Positions 1 to 9,010 of a stretch of DNA of 64,000 nucleotides are shown piece by piece. The position numbers were made by a program, and so were the translations under genes. Source of the stretch: CALHVX01 sp039198065 (GTDB lineage Bacteria > Pseudomonadota > Gammaproteobacteria > Pseudomonadales > Azotimanducaceae); NCBI GenBank assembly GCA_039198065.1, contig JBCCTU010000003.1, forward strand, positions 461,137-525,136. Reading direction: 5' to 3'. The notes under the pieces were generated by a model. That model did no database searches, was not told where the DNA came from, and was given only the letters and a program-made list of their open reading frames with translations. The first letter of the stretch is position 1. Each line of letters begins with the position of its first letter.

Positions 1-3000
1 TGGTGTCTGCGGCAGCATTCAGCGTGACACTGATGCGGGTGGCGTCGGTAAAGCCCGAGTAGTCGACGAGATCGGAACCCGCGCCGCCGTCGAGGCGATC
101 GACTCCGGCACTGGCATTGAAAAGATCGTCCCCACCCAGACCATTGACCTCATCAGCGCCGGCTGAGCCGATGACCGTATCGGCCTGTTGCGAGCCGAAG
201 TAGCGCTCGAAGTCGCGAAAGGTATCGATACTGCCGTCGCCGCCGAAGAGAGCGGTCTGCGTGGTGAGGTTAAGCTCCACTCCAAGAACCGTGAGGTCAT
301 CGAAATAGAGTTCATCGACTCCGGCCCCACCATCGAGAATGTCGCTGCCGCGACCGCCGCGAATCTGATCATTGCCGCCAGCACCGCGCAGTTCGTTGAC
401 CTGAGCATCGCCGCTCAGCTGGTCGTCACCCGCGCTACCGATGACGCCTTCGATTGCTGCTATGACGTCATCATCACCACCGGCGACCGCAACCGTCACC
501 GCAGCGTCTTCGTTAAGCGCCACGCTGATCGACGAAATCCCGGTTAGACCCGAGTAGTCGATCAGATCGCGATCCAGGCCGCCGTCAAAGGTGTCTGTGC
601 CCGCGCTCGCAACGAAGCGGTCGCTGCCGACCAGGCCGAACACCTCGTCATTGCCGGCTGAGCCGCGAATTTCATCGTTCTGATTGGTCGCGAAGTAGCG
701 CTCGAAGTTTGAGAACACGTCGGTCGAGCCGTCGGTGTCGTAGCTTGCTGTTGCTGCAGCTAAGTCCAGCAGAATGCCGCCATCGGAAAGATCGTCGAAG
801 CGCAGCGTGTCGACGTCGCCGCCGCCATCGAGGAGATCGCTGCCGGCCCCGCCGCGGACGATGTCGTTGCCACCCCCACCTCGCAGTTCGTTCGCGACTG
901 CGCTGCCGCTGATAAAGTCGTTGAAGTCTGTTCCAAGGACGTTTTCGACAGCCACAAAGGTGTCGATACCGCCGCGGCCGTCGTTGATGGCTTCGCCGGC
1001 GAGCAGGTCGATGATGATGCCTGCCCCTTCGGCGCTGTAGTCGATCAGGTCACGGCCGGAACCACCTTCGAACACATCGTTACCGTCGTTGCCGCGGAAG
1101 GTGTCGTCTCCAGCATCACCGAACTGGACGTCGTCGCCGTCGCCTCCGTCGATGAGATCATCACCGCCGCTGCCGCGCAGCACGTTAGCAAGCCCATCCC
1201 CAACGATGGTGTCATCGCCGGCACTTCCGGTGACGTTTTCGAATCCCGAGATTGTCTGATCGTCCCCACCGGTAACCTGGACCAGCACGTCGTTGGCGGC
1301 GTCGAGGGTAACGGCGATGCCGTTCGCTTCGGCGAGCTGGGAGTAGTCGACGGTGTCTTGGCCAGCACCGCCTTCTAGATCGTCCGCGCCTAGACTAGCG
1401 AACATCTGATCGTCACCGGCGTTGCCGTCGACCTGGTCGGCGAGCGTTGACGTGATGACAACATCATCCTGGCGCGAACCGAGATAGGTTTCGAAGTTGC
1501 GAAACGCATCGATGCTGTTGTCACCGGCAAATAGGGCGGTTTCTGTCGACAGGTCAAGAGTGACCCCGGCGCCGTTGAGATCGGCGAACTCCAGACGATC
1601 GAAGCCCTCGCCGCCGTCGAGCACATCGGCCCCGGCGCCGCCGGCAATGACATCCGCACCTGCGCCACCCAGCAGGGTGTTGGCCAGGCTATCGCCGCCG
1701 AGCTGATCGTCGAAGTCTGTACCCACGACGTTTTCAACGTTACGCACGAGATCGTCCTGATCGCCGTTGACCGTCACCACGGCATCGAATTGGCCAGCCA
1801 GGGTGACACTGATGGCGTCGCTTTGCGTCGCGTAGTTCACCGTGTCCGCACCGGCCCCGCCATCGAAGGTGTCGGCACCGAGCGAATGCAGCAGCTCATC
1901 GTTGCCGTCGCCGCCGAGCAGCTCGTCGTCTCCGCCCCGGCCGTCCAGTACGTCTGCACCGCCTCCGCCGCTGAGCTGATTTGCCGCGGCGTCGCCGCGG
2001 AGCGTGTCGTCAAATGCCGAACCGGTCAGGTTTTCGATGCTGTCAAAGCTGTCGATGCCGCCCTCACCGTCACTGACGGTGTCGGTGCTTTCAAGGTCAA
2101 TGTCGACGCCCACAGGGGCAAGTTCGTAGCTTGCCGTGTCCTGACCGGCGCCGCCGATGAGCTGGTCGTCGCCGCCGCGACCGATCAACAGATCTTCACC
2201 GTCGCCACCGCGCAGGACGTTGCTTCCACTATCACCGCTTAGGCGGTCTGCGAACGCTGACCCCGTGACGTTTTCGATAGCCTCAACTCGATCGCTGGCA
2301 CCATCGCCGTCGTTGCTGGCGAGGTTATCGTTGAGATTGACATCCACGGCACCAGCCGCTGCGCTGTAGTCGGCGATGTCTACGCCGGCGCCGCCGTCGA
2401 TGAGGTCCGTGCCGCCGCCGCCGGCAATGGCATCATTACCGTCGCCACCGCTTAACTCGTTGTCGTTGAGGTCGCCGATCAGGGTGTCATCGCCTGCGGT
2501 ACCCACAACGTTTTCGATGTTCTGCAGAGTCTGATCGTCGGCGCCGACAATGACCAGAGACCCGTCCGCTGGACCCGCCAAGCGGGCGGTCACGGATTCG
2601 GCGTCAGCAAAGTCGGAAAGATCAACGGTGTCTCGCCCGGCGCCGCCATCGAGACGGTCCAGTCCCGCGCTGACGGCAAAGCGGTCATCTCCGCCACCTC
2701 CAACCAGGGTGTCTGTGCCAGCACCGCCGTCGATGAAATCAGCACCGTCGCCGCCGTCGATGAGATCGTCGCCAGCGGCACCGAAGAGACGATCGTCGTT
2801 CGCACTGCCGGTGATCTGATCATCCAGCAGCGACCCGGAGAGCCCTTCAAAGTTTCGGAGCCGGTCAACCTCTGCGCCGATCAATGCGGTTGTGAAGCCA
2901 TTGGCATCGGCCCGCTCGCCCAGGTCTACAACGACCCCTACGGCTGCGTCGATGAAGTCGACGATGTCGCCGTCGCCTTCGCCCCCGTCGAGAAAATCGT

Positions 3001-3660
3001 TGCCACCGCCGCCAGCGATTCGATCGTCGCCGAGACCTCCGAGGATGGTTTCCTGCTCGGCAGAGCCGACGATGCGGTCGTCGAAATCCGTGGCGATGAA
3101 GTTCTCGAACCCGCTGACTGTGTCGATGTCACCGCTGTCGAGAAACACGTTGTCGTCCGTCGCGCGCAGGTCGGCGTCGAGGGCGCGGCTTGATTGGGAG
3201 TAGTCGACGGTATCGTTGCCTGACCCCCCAATGAGTGTGTCGAAACCGCCGTTACCAGCGATGAGATCGTCGCCGCCGCCACCGTCTAGACGATTGTCGG
3301 CTGCGTCGCCGATAAGCGTGTCGTCGCCAAGGCCACCAATGACGTTCTCGATGCCCGTGATTGTGTCGAACTCTTCGACGTTACCGAGGTTGCCAATCTC
3401 GACCGTGGCGCTTCCAGCGGTCGTCGTCGAGAGGTCGGCTGTGACGGTCAATGTCAGTGCCGAGTAGTCGACGGTATCGCTGCCTTGCCCGCCGTCGAGG
3501 GTATCGTCACCGGCACCACCGATCAGGGTGTCGTCGCCGCGCTCGCCGACGAGATTGTCGTTGCCGAGACCACCGTCGATCCGGTCGTCCCCGGCTCCGC
3601 CAAGGATCGTGTCTGCGGCTACGGCACCCGTGATTTGATCGTTGCCGCTGCCGGAGAAGA
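1..3660 (-). repeat. RTX repeat-encoding region within the giant protein
   Basis: The coding DNA is built of degenerate repeats encoding GD-rich nonapeptides separated by spacer blocks. Larger periodicity is visible: near-identical 15-bp strings encoding part of FERYF start at about 197 and 692, exactly 495 bp (165 codons) apart, so longer modules are duplicated in frame. The strong repeat bias creates many open antisense frames, which I do not regard as genes. Confidence 0.85.
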
Positions 3661-4939
3661 TGCGGTTCGGGTTTGGTGCGTTAGCGAGGACCCAGACGAG
3701 GTTGCCATCGGCGTCGACGAAGTTCAGATCCTCCGCCGAAAAGGCGTCCCGTACGACCACCGATTGAAATCCCTCTCCACTTATGAAGGTTTGGATTGGT
3801 GGGGGAAGGAGGTTGCCGTTTTCATCAAGGGAACCGTCGACGAAGTTCGCCTCGAGTCGGAACTGCATCTCGAACTGTGCCTGGCTCGGCACCTGATAGC
3901 TGAGGAACAGCTGCAGGTTGCCGCGTTCGTCCAAGCCGGGATTTTCGATTTCGTAGCCCGCATCGGTGCGAACGGCATCCTGAATGACGAATCCTTCCGG
4001 AAGATCGGAAATCACCACCCGGCTCACCTCGAAACCTCGGGGCAGGGTGGGTTGAAACTCGATCAGCCGGGTAATCTGGTTCGGTCCGAACAGATCACTG
4101 TTGTCGGCTTCAATGATCAGATCTTCGGTAAAGTTGGCCAGGTTCAGCGTTTCGGCCGAGATCTGCGCTTCATTGCTCGGATCGAAGGAGGACGCTTCCG
4201 AGCCGCCACCGCCGCGAATGAACGGAAGACCGTCCTGCGTCTCGTTAACGCGCGCCGGTTGCAGCAGGTTGATGTCAAAGAGCGGCGTTTCATCGGCAAG
4301 GGAACTGGATACCGCGTCGAGAAAGCTAATCGCCGCGGCATTGGCGTCGTCCTGCAGCGGCGCAGGGGGTTCGAGAAAGACGCCCTCGTCGTCGATGGAG
4401 CGCTCAACCTGGTCGCCTTCTTCGTCTATGGCGTCACGTTCGGCCTGCTGCGCCTGTTGCTGGGCCTGAAGGGCTTGCTGGACCGCTTCCATAACCGCCA
4501 TCTCGGCGATCTGCTGTGCCGCTTCGGACTCTTCGCTCGACTCGGCCTCAGCGTCGCTGGGCTCCGGGGACTCGCTGTCTTCTGTTTCTTCGACTTCGGA
4601 CGGAAAGATCGACGAGATGGCAATGTAGTCCTGAATGGTGAGGTTTCCGATTTCTCCTACCTTTGAGAGGAACAGGTGCAGAGGCAACTCGTCGCCTTCG
4701 AAGCTGATGGTCGGTGCGTCTTCCTCGTCGAATAGGTACAGCGCAAGACCGGGCAGAATGACCTTTGCGCCCGTATCTGGATTGGAGATCACGACATCGG
4801 CGTCGACGATGTCGATTGCAGCGTCGTCGAAGGCCAGACCGTCGATCTGAATATCCGTACCGGCACTCGTGGCAAACACGCGCGCACCGCCGGCTTCAAT
4901 GTCGCCGAAAGCTATGGTTAGTTTCTTAACATTCGCCAT
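1..4939 (-). CDS. giant RTX (calcium-binding repeat) secreted protein, 3' end outside window
   Basis: A single open frame runs from an ATG at 4937-4939 to the left edge without a stop, at least 1,646 residues. The first ~430 residues have no repeats: an N-terminal beta-rich block, an acidic Glu/Ser-rich stretch near residues 111-140, and a Gln/Ala-rich helix (about 136-173) that looks like a coiled coil. From about residue 430 the protein consists of glycine/aspartate nonapeptides of the GGxGxDxL type (for example GGAGDDTLDGG), alternating with blocks such as DTVDYS and ENVVGT. Such repeats bind calcium and are typical of type I secretion substrates, whose secretion signal is at the C terminus, here missing. 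There is no Sec signal peptide, as expected for that route. The divergent operon from 5274 encodes a proton-channel pair and a TolC channel. An adhesin role is inferred from size and context. Confidence 0.93.
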   Translation of the reverse strand, partial: MANVKKLTIAFGDIEAGGARVFATSAGTDIQIDGLAFDDAAIDIVDADVVISNPDTGAKVILPGLALYLFDEEDAPTISFEGDELPLHLFLSKVGEIGNLTIQDYIAISSIFPSEVEETEDSESPEPSDAEAESSEESEAAQQIAEMAVMEAVQQALQAQQQAQQAERDAIDEEGDQVERSIDDEGVFLEPPAPLQDDANAAAISFLDAVSSSLADETPLFDINLLQPARVNETQDGLPFIRGGGGSEASSFDPSNEAQISAETLNLANFTEDLIIEADNSDLFGPNQITRLIEFQPTLPRGFEVSRVVISDLPEGFVIQDAVRTDAGYEIENPGLDERGNLQLFLSYQVPSQAQFEMQFRLEANFVDGSLDENGNLLPPPIQTFISGEGFQSVVVRDAFSAEDLNFVDADGNLVWVLANAPNPNRIFSGSGNDQITGAVAADTILGGAGDDRIDGGLGNDNLVGERGDDTLIGGAGDDTLDGGQGSDTVDYSALTLTVTADLSTTTAGSATVEIGNLGNVEEFDTITGIENVIGGLGDDTLIGDAADNRLDGGGGDDLIAGNGGFDTLIGGSGNDTVDYSQSSRALDADLRATDDNVFLDSGDIDTVSGFENFIATDFDDRIVGSAEQETILGGLGDDRIAGGGGNDFLDGGEGDGDIVDFIDAAVGVVVDLGERADANGFTTALIGAEVDRLRNFEGLSGSLLDDQITGSANDDRLFGAAGDDLIDGGDGADFIDGGAGTDTLVGGGGDDRFAVSAGLDRLDGGAGRDTVDLSDFADAESVTARLAGPADGSLVIVGADDQTLQNIENVVGTAGDDTLIGDLNDNELSGGDGNDAIAGGGGTDLIDGGAGVDIADYSAAAGAVDVNLNDNLASNDGDGASDRVEAIENVTGSAFADRLSGDSGSNVLRGGDGEDLLIGRGGDDQLIGGAGQDTASYELAPVGVDIDLESTDTVSDGEGGIDSFDSIENLTGSAFDDTLRGDAAANQLSGGGGADVLDGRGGDDELLGGDGNDELLHSLGADTFDGGAGADTVNYATQSDAISVTLAGQFDAVVTVNGDQDDLVRNVENVVGTDFDDQLGGDSLANTLLGGAGADVIAGGAGADVLDGGEGFDRLEFADLNGAGVTLDLSTETALFAGDNSIDAFRNFETYLGSRQDDVVITSTLADQVDGNAGDDQMFASLGADDLEGGAGQDTVDYSQLAEANGIAVTLDAANDVLVQVTGGDDQTISGFENVTGSAGDDTIVGDGLANVLRGSGGDDLIDGGDGDDVQFGDAGDDTFRGNDGNDVFEGGSGRDLIDYSAEGAGIIIDLLAGEAINDGRGGIDTFVAVENVLGTDFNDFISGSAVANELRGGGGNDIVRGGAGSDLLDGGGDVDTLRFDDLSDGGILLDLAAATASYDTDGSTDVFSNFERYFATNQNDEIRGSAGNDEVFGLVGSDRFVASAGTDTFDGGLDRDLIDYSGLTGISSISVALNEDAAVTVAVAGGDDDVIAAIEGVIGSAGDDQLSGDAQVNELRGAGGNDQIRGGRGSDILDGGAGVDELYFDDLTVLGVELNLTTQTALFGGDGSIDTFRDFERYFGSQQADTVIGSAGADEVNGLGGDDLFNASAGVDRLDGGAGSDLVDYSGFTDATRISVTLNAAADT

Positions 4940-5273
4940 GCGTGGACCGAGATCTGTTTGCTACGTCGGCCGAACACCGAGCCACGGGTGTACGGATTCC
5001 TGAGAACCTCGACTAACCCTAGTCAATTCCGTCCGCTACTCAGCGCCTGCAATCGGATTGGTGATCTGGGTCACGCCGTGGCGGCGGAAAAACGCTGCGA
5101 TCGACACGAAATCGTCGATGGGAGCCAGCCCGTGAAACGCTCTTCACTGGCCGGGAGTCGCCCCGAGGATCGACTGGAGGGTCTGTTTTTGTCTGCTAGG
5201 GTTTAACGAGGACAGGCCCAAAAACTGACCACCGTTCTATATGGCTCGACGGATATGAGCCTCGGGGATTCAT
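4940..5273. other. 334-bp divergent intergenic region between the RTX gene and the proton-channel operon
   Basis: No convincing gene is seen; the one open frame on the plus strand has no recognisable family features. The region must carry the promoters for both divergent units. I could not identify a clear sigma-70 box pair, riboswitch or terminator by eye. Confidence 0.6.
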
Positions 5274-6644
5274 GTGGCGGCACAGAAAACAGAAGAGCAA
5301 TTGAAGGACTTGGCGATGTCTCTGGTGCAGACCGGGCGCGTCGACAGCCGCTTCATTTCCTATATAAGCATCGGTCAGCTCATCACGCTGTCTGCCGTTG
5401 CTGCCATCGCGATCTATGGCTTTGAACAGCTGTCCACGGCGTTTCTAACGAACATTCCGCTGAACGGCCTCATCGTGTCGATTATGGCGATCGGTGTAGG
5501 TCGGTCGATCTGGTCGAACATCGTCCTTTGGCGAACGAGCCGCTATCTCGGTGCGCTGGATGCTGCGGTCGCGAGCCCCGCTGCGATCACGTCGGAACAG
5601 GTGGTCAAGTTCAAGGATCAGTTGCCGACCCGCGCACCGGTGCTGGATACGAAGCAGATGTTCGATCTGATTGGCAACCTGAAGCACTACGGACATCTCA
5701 ACGTTACCGACAACGACGCTCGCATGATCAAGTCGAAGCTGGGCTTCCGAGTCAGCATGATGCGAAACCAGACGGGCTTCCTGGCCGGTCTGCTCGTCAT
5801 GTTGGGTCTCCTCGGTACGTTCTGGGGGCTGTTAGCGACGATTGATGCCGTCGGTGAAGCCATGGGCTCGATGTCGAATATCAATGACTTCGGCGTGGAA
5901 ATGATGTCCGGCTTTCTTGCCGGTATCGCCGCTCCCCTCGAGGGCATGGGCCTCGCCTTCAGCTCATCCCTGTTCGGATTGTCCGGGTCTCTGTTGATCG
6001 GTTTCTACTCGTTTCTCTGTGGTGGAGTACACAACCAGTTTATTGAGCGCGTCAGCCGCTGGGTAGACGAGCGAATTCCAAAACCCAACGGTGCGATGCG
6101 CAAGGCGCAGAAGAACCCCGCGGTGGCAGGGTCCGATGAGCTCAAAGCCTGGTTAGCCGGATTCGTACAGAGCGCAGTGCAGACGAATCAGCAGATCGCC
6201 GCGTTGGTTGCCTCGATCAACGAGCTGAACCGGTACTCGAGTTCGCTCGAAGCCCAGACCCGCGAGGTACGGGAAGCACAGCGGGAGCTGGCCTCAGACT
6301 TTGGCGAGCTGCGCCTGGGTTTCGCCAAAAGCGTCCATGTGCTGCGCAAAGAAATCAACGATCGCTTCTATGAACTGGTTCGTCGTTCCGCGGCTGCGCG
6401 CCCTGCATTGCCTCCAGCGCCTGTCAGTCAGGTTCCCCCTAGCGGAGAGACTCACGAAGCTGTACCCAAAGCTGAAGACACCGATCAGCGCCGTATCGAT
6501 GCGTTAATCGACGAACTGCGGTTGCTGGCCGATGAGCAAACGCTTATTGAGGAGCTGACGCAACGGCTGGAGCAGCCGCTGCTCGATGATTTCTTGCCGG
6601 CGGCGCGTGAAGCACCGACGGACCAGAGCGGCAAGCAACGCTAG
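5274..6644 (+). CDS. MotA/TolQ/ExbB-like proton channel protein (SiiB-like)
   Basis: This 456-residue inner-membrane protein has hydrophobic segments near residues 25-50 and 55-75 and a MotA/TolQ/ExbB core at about 160-260. The core contains LGLLGTFWGL and a second long hydrophobic pair starting SGFLAGIAAPLEGMGLAFS. Proteins of this family form the stator ring of proton-driven machines (MotA, TolQ, ExbB, SiiB). After about residue 280 there is a soluble, helical, coiled-coil-like tail of ~170 residues rich in Glu, Gln and Arg, and the last part is acidic. The GTG at 5274 is used because an ATG two bases upstream is in another frame and soon stops. The MotB-like partner starts two bases after its stop and a TolC gene follows, so the three are surely co-transcribed. 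A role in energising or gating RTX-protein export is inferred by analogy with Salmonella SPI-4. Confidence 0.85.
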   Translation: MAAQKTEEQLKDLAMSLVQTGRVDSRFISYISIGQLITLSAVAAIAIYGFEQLSTAFLTNIPLNGLIVSIMAIGVGRSIWSNIVLWRTSRYLGALDAAVASPAAITSEQVVKFKDQLPTRAPVLDTKQMFDLIGNLKHYGHLNVTDNDARMIKSKLGFRVSMMRNQTGFLAGLLVMLGLLGTFWGLLATIDAVGEAMGSMSNINDFGVEMMSGFLAGIAAPLEGMGLAFSSSLFGLSGSLLIGFYSFLCGGVHNQFIERVSRWVDERIPKPNGAMRKAQKNPAVAGSDELKAWLAGFVQSAVQTNQQIAALVASINELNRYSSSLEAQTREVREAQRELASDFGELRLGFAKSVHVLRKEINDRFYELVRRSAAARPALPPAPVSQVPPSGETHEAVPKAEDTDQRRIDALIDELRLLADEQTLIEELTQRLEQPLLDDFLPAAREAPTDQSGKQR

Positions 6645-6646
6645 CC

Positions 6647-7270
6647 ATGAGCGACGGAACCGATCTCGAATCGAACTCCTGGCCGGGGTTCGTCGATATT
6701 CTGTCCGCCGCGATCATGATGTTCGTCTTTTTTGTATTGGTTACGGCGGTTGCGTTGTTCTTCCACGTGATCATCTTCACCAGCAAAGTTGATCCCGTGT
6801 CGCTGAGTGAGTTCACGCCGGAACAGATCAGCTCAATGCAGTCCGAGAACGAACAGCTCAAGCAGCGCGTCGCGGGATTGGCTGCGAAGGTGCTTGAGTC
6901 AGAGGCTGAGTTTTCTCAATCGGATTCGGACCAGACCTGGGAGCAGGAAAACGATCTGTCGATGGTCGTTTTCTTCGGAAAGGACGATATCACGTTGTCA
7001 ACCAATGTCGATGAGGCGATACGCGCGTTTCGAGACGACGTGATCGATCGCTACGGCGCCTCGAACCTCGCGTTGACCATCAGCTCTCCGCGCAGCAAGA
7101 GCGCGATCGAAACCATCGCTAAGAAAATCGCGGTTGCGCGGATCTTCAACTCGCGCAACCTGTTTCTCGACTCGGATCTGCCCACGGCCTCGATCTACAT
7201 GAACGTCGATCCGCCGACCAAGATCAACGATGAGGCCGACTGGGTGCGGCTGAAGTTCACGCGACGGTAG
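6647..7270 (+). CDS. MotB/SiiA-like single-span partner of the proton channel
   Basis: A 207-residue protein with a short cytoplasmic N terminus, one transmembrane helix (about 15-42) and a periplasmic domain. Asp17, in WPGFVDILSAA at the start of the helix, sits where MotB, ExbD, TolR and SiiA carry the proton-accepting aspartate. A coiled-coil-like stretch (about 60-90) follows, then a compact alpha/beta domain to the end. The length is close to that of SiiA (about 210 residues) and shorter than MotB; a classical OmpA-type peptidoglycan-binding motif is not obvious. It lies 2 bp after the channel gene and 6 bp before the TolC gene. It is not a flagellar stator by context, as no motility genes are near, and the Zorya defence partners ZorC/ZorD are absent. 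Confidence 0.82.
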   Translation: MSDGTDLESNSWPGFVDILSAAIMMFVFFVLVTAVALFFHVIIFTSKVDPVSLSEFTPEQISSMQSENEQLKQRVAGLAAKVLESEAEFSQSDSDQTWEQENDLSMVVFFGKDDITLSTNVDEAIRAFRDDVIDRYGASNLALTISSPRSKSAIETIAKKIAVARIFNSRNLFLDSDLPTASIYMNVDPPTKINDEADWVRLKFTRR

Positions 7271-7276
7271 TCGGTC

Positions 7277-8881
7277 GTGCGTTCGCTCTTATTGGCTTTA
7301 GGGCTTCTGGTCAGCCCCCTTCTCGAGGCGGGAACGGTGGTCTGGGATGTCGTTGACGACGAGCCCGTGATCCAACGCAACGCCCTGGACGTAGACGTAG
7401 CAGTTTCGGACCTCGGTGAAGAGGCCGCTGACCCCGCACTTCGCCAACCTACCGGTGACGGGAGTCGAGGTGCGCTGCTTCTGGCAGCGGCGCCGGTGAC
7501 CGTGGCGTCGAACGCTGACGGCGAAAGCGATGCGCTGTCCCGCATCGATGGAGCGACAGAGTCTGCGGAGTCGATGCCAGGCGCCGATGAGGCACCACGT
7601 TTGCTCTCACTCGAAGAAGCAATCGAGCTTACGTTCATGCAAAACCCCGATCTTGGCGCTGCGTTGGCTCGTGAGGAACAGGTGCGCTGGTTTCTGCGCG
7701 AGTCGGAAGCCTATAAGTACCCGTCGGTCGATCTGGTTACGGATTTCGGTCCTGAGTACAACCGTCCGGCTGCGAACACGCGTGACAACGAAGACGTTAC
7801 CCCGGGTCGTTCGCTGACCATTCGAGCTTCCCAGCTTCTTTACGACGGCAAGGTGTCGGTCAACGAGGAAAATCGCCGCCGGCAGGTCCAGACGTCGACG
7901 CAGCTTGAAACCCGCTCGCTCGTCGATGAGCTAGCGGTCTCCACGGTCAATGCGTTTGTCCGGGTGCTGCAAGCGCAGCAGTCCTTCGCGGCAGCGGAAG
8001 AATTTGTGACCGAAATGCAGCGTATCGTGGCGCGGCTACAGGTGCTGTACGACAGCGGCGCTGCCAGCAAGCTGGAGCTTGATTTCGCGCAGTCGCGGCT
8101 GGCGTCGGCAAAGGGCCAGAGTGGCAACTCGCGAGCTCAGCTGAATGATGCGGTGGCGGAACTCGAGTTTCTCACCGGCGATTTGCCGGTGGTCGAAGCT
8201 AAATCACCCATGAACATTGCATTTCTGTCGATCCAGCCCCTCGATCACTACGTTGAGCTTGGCCTCGAGCAGAGTACAGACATCTTGCTGGCTGAATCTG
8301 CGAAGAAGGAGCTGAGGTTCAAGGCGAAATCCCAGCTAGGCAAGTTCCAGCCGATCCTGAGCCTTAACTTTCGCAGCGGGACCTTTGCCGATGAAGGTGG
8401 AAACATCGAGCCGCGCAACATTACGGAACTGAAGCTACGGGCTGAGATGTTCTTGTTCGACGGTGGTGTGCGTCGCTCGCAACTCAACCGCACGAAAGCC
8501 GAGATTCTGGAGCTCGATTGGGGTTTTGAACAGATCGAGCTCGACGTTTCGCGTCGAATCAAGCAGGCCTACAACCAGATTACGGCCAATCGAATAACCC
8601 TTGACGCGACGAACGATGAAATTCTGTTTAACACGGAGCTTCAAACACTCAACGCCAAGAACCTTGAGCTTGGCGAAGTCAGCATCATCGAACTTATCGA
8701 GGTAGAAGAGCGGTTGTTCAACGCCAAAGTCCGGGCCTTCGGTATTCGAGCGGACATGCTGGCCAACTACTACCGTCTCATGATCGGCGTCGGAACGCTT
8801 CCGTTTACGAACGCGAACAGCTACCGCGACCGTGATCCCTTCGAGATCCAGAAACGCGGCGAATCGCTGGCGTTGCCCTGA
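7277..8881 (+). CDS. TolC-family outer-membrane channel for type I secretion
   Basis: A 534-residue outer-membrane efflux protein with a hydrophobic N-terminal signal (RSLLLALGLLVSPLLEAG). An unusual ~95-residue acidic, low-complexity leader precedes the first OEP repeat, which begins around LSLEEAIELTFMQNPDLGAA (residue ~115). The two OEP repeats include ASQLLYDG and, in the second, MFLFDGGVRRSQLNRTKAE; both are typical of TolC, LapE and SiiC relatives. TolC trimers form the channel across the outer membrane and periplasm. The gene starts with GTG 6 bp after the MotB-like gene. Its membership of the operon divergent to the RTX gene makes it the likely outer-membrane exit for that protein. 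The N-terminal extension is longer than in E. coli TolC. Confidence 0.9.
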   Translation: MRSLLLALGLLVSPLLEAGTVVWDVVDDEPVIQRNALDVDVAVSDLGEEAADPALRQPTGDGSRGALLLAAAPVTVASNADGESDALSRIDGATESAESMPGADEAPRLLSLEEAIELTFMQNPDLGAALAREEQVRWFLRESEAYKYPSVDLVTDFGPEYNRPAANTRDNEDVTPGRSLTIRASQLLYDGKVSVNEENRRRQVQTSTQLETRSLVDELAVSTVNAFVRVLQAQQSFAAAEEFVTEMQRIVARLQVLYDSGAASKLELDFAQSRLASAKGQSGNSRAQLNDAVAELEFLTGDLPVVEAKSPMNIAFLSIQPLDHYVELGLEQSTDILLAESAKKELRFKAKSQLGKFQPILSLNFRSGTFADEGGNIEPRNITELKLRAEMFLFDGGVRRSQLNRTKAEILELDWGFEQIELDVSRRIKQAYNQITANRITLDATNDEILFNTELQTLNAKNLELGEVSIIELIEVEERLFNAKVRAFGIRADMLANYYRLMIGVGTLPFTNANSYRDRDPFEIQKRGESLALP

Positions 8882-9010
8882 GGTAACCGGTTGCGTGCCA
8901 AGCCAAACCCGCAGGGCTTCCTATACTGGAAACGAGCAGGGGCAATTGAGCGTTGCTTTCGATTGGTTCCCGCGATTTCGAACCTGCGTCCCGGGTTCAA
9001 GGAGGGTCTT

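Noticed and set aside
1..3660. Possible CRISPR or tandem DNA array because of regular repeats
   Set aside because: The repeats encode in-frame RTX nonapeptides and vary in sequence; there are no identical repeats with unique spacers.
3485..4666. 393-codon open frame on the plus strand
   Set aside because: Lies wholly antisense to the RTX gene, in a region of strong repeat and GC codon bias; has no domain features.
4958..5206. 82-codon plus-strand open frame in the RTX/channel intergenic region
   Set aside because: No ribosome site, no family features and arginine-rich shadow-like composition.
5274..7270. Zorya defence (ZorA/ZorB) as an explanation for the MotAB-like pair
   Set aside because: ZorC, ZorD and ZorE are absent, the tail is shorter than expected, and TolC directly follows.
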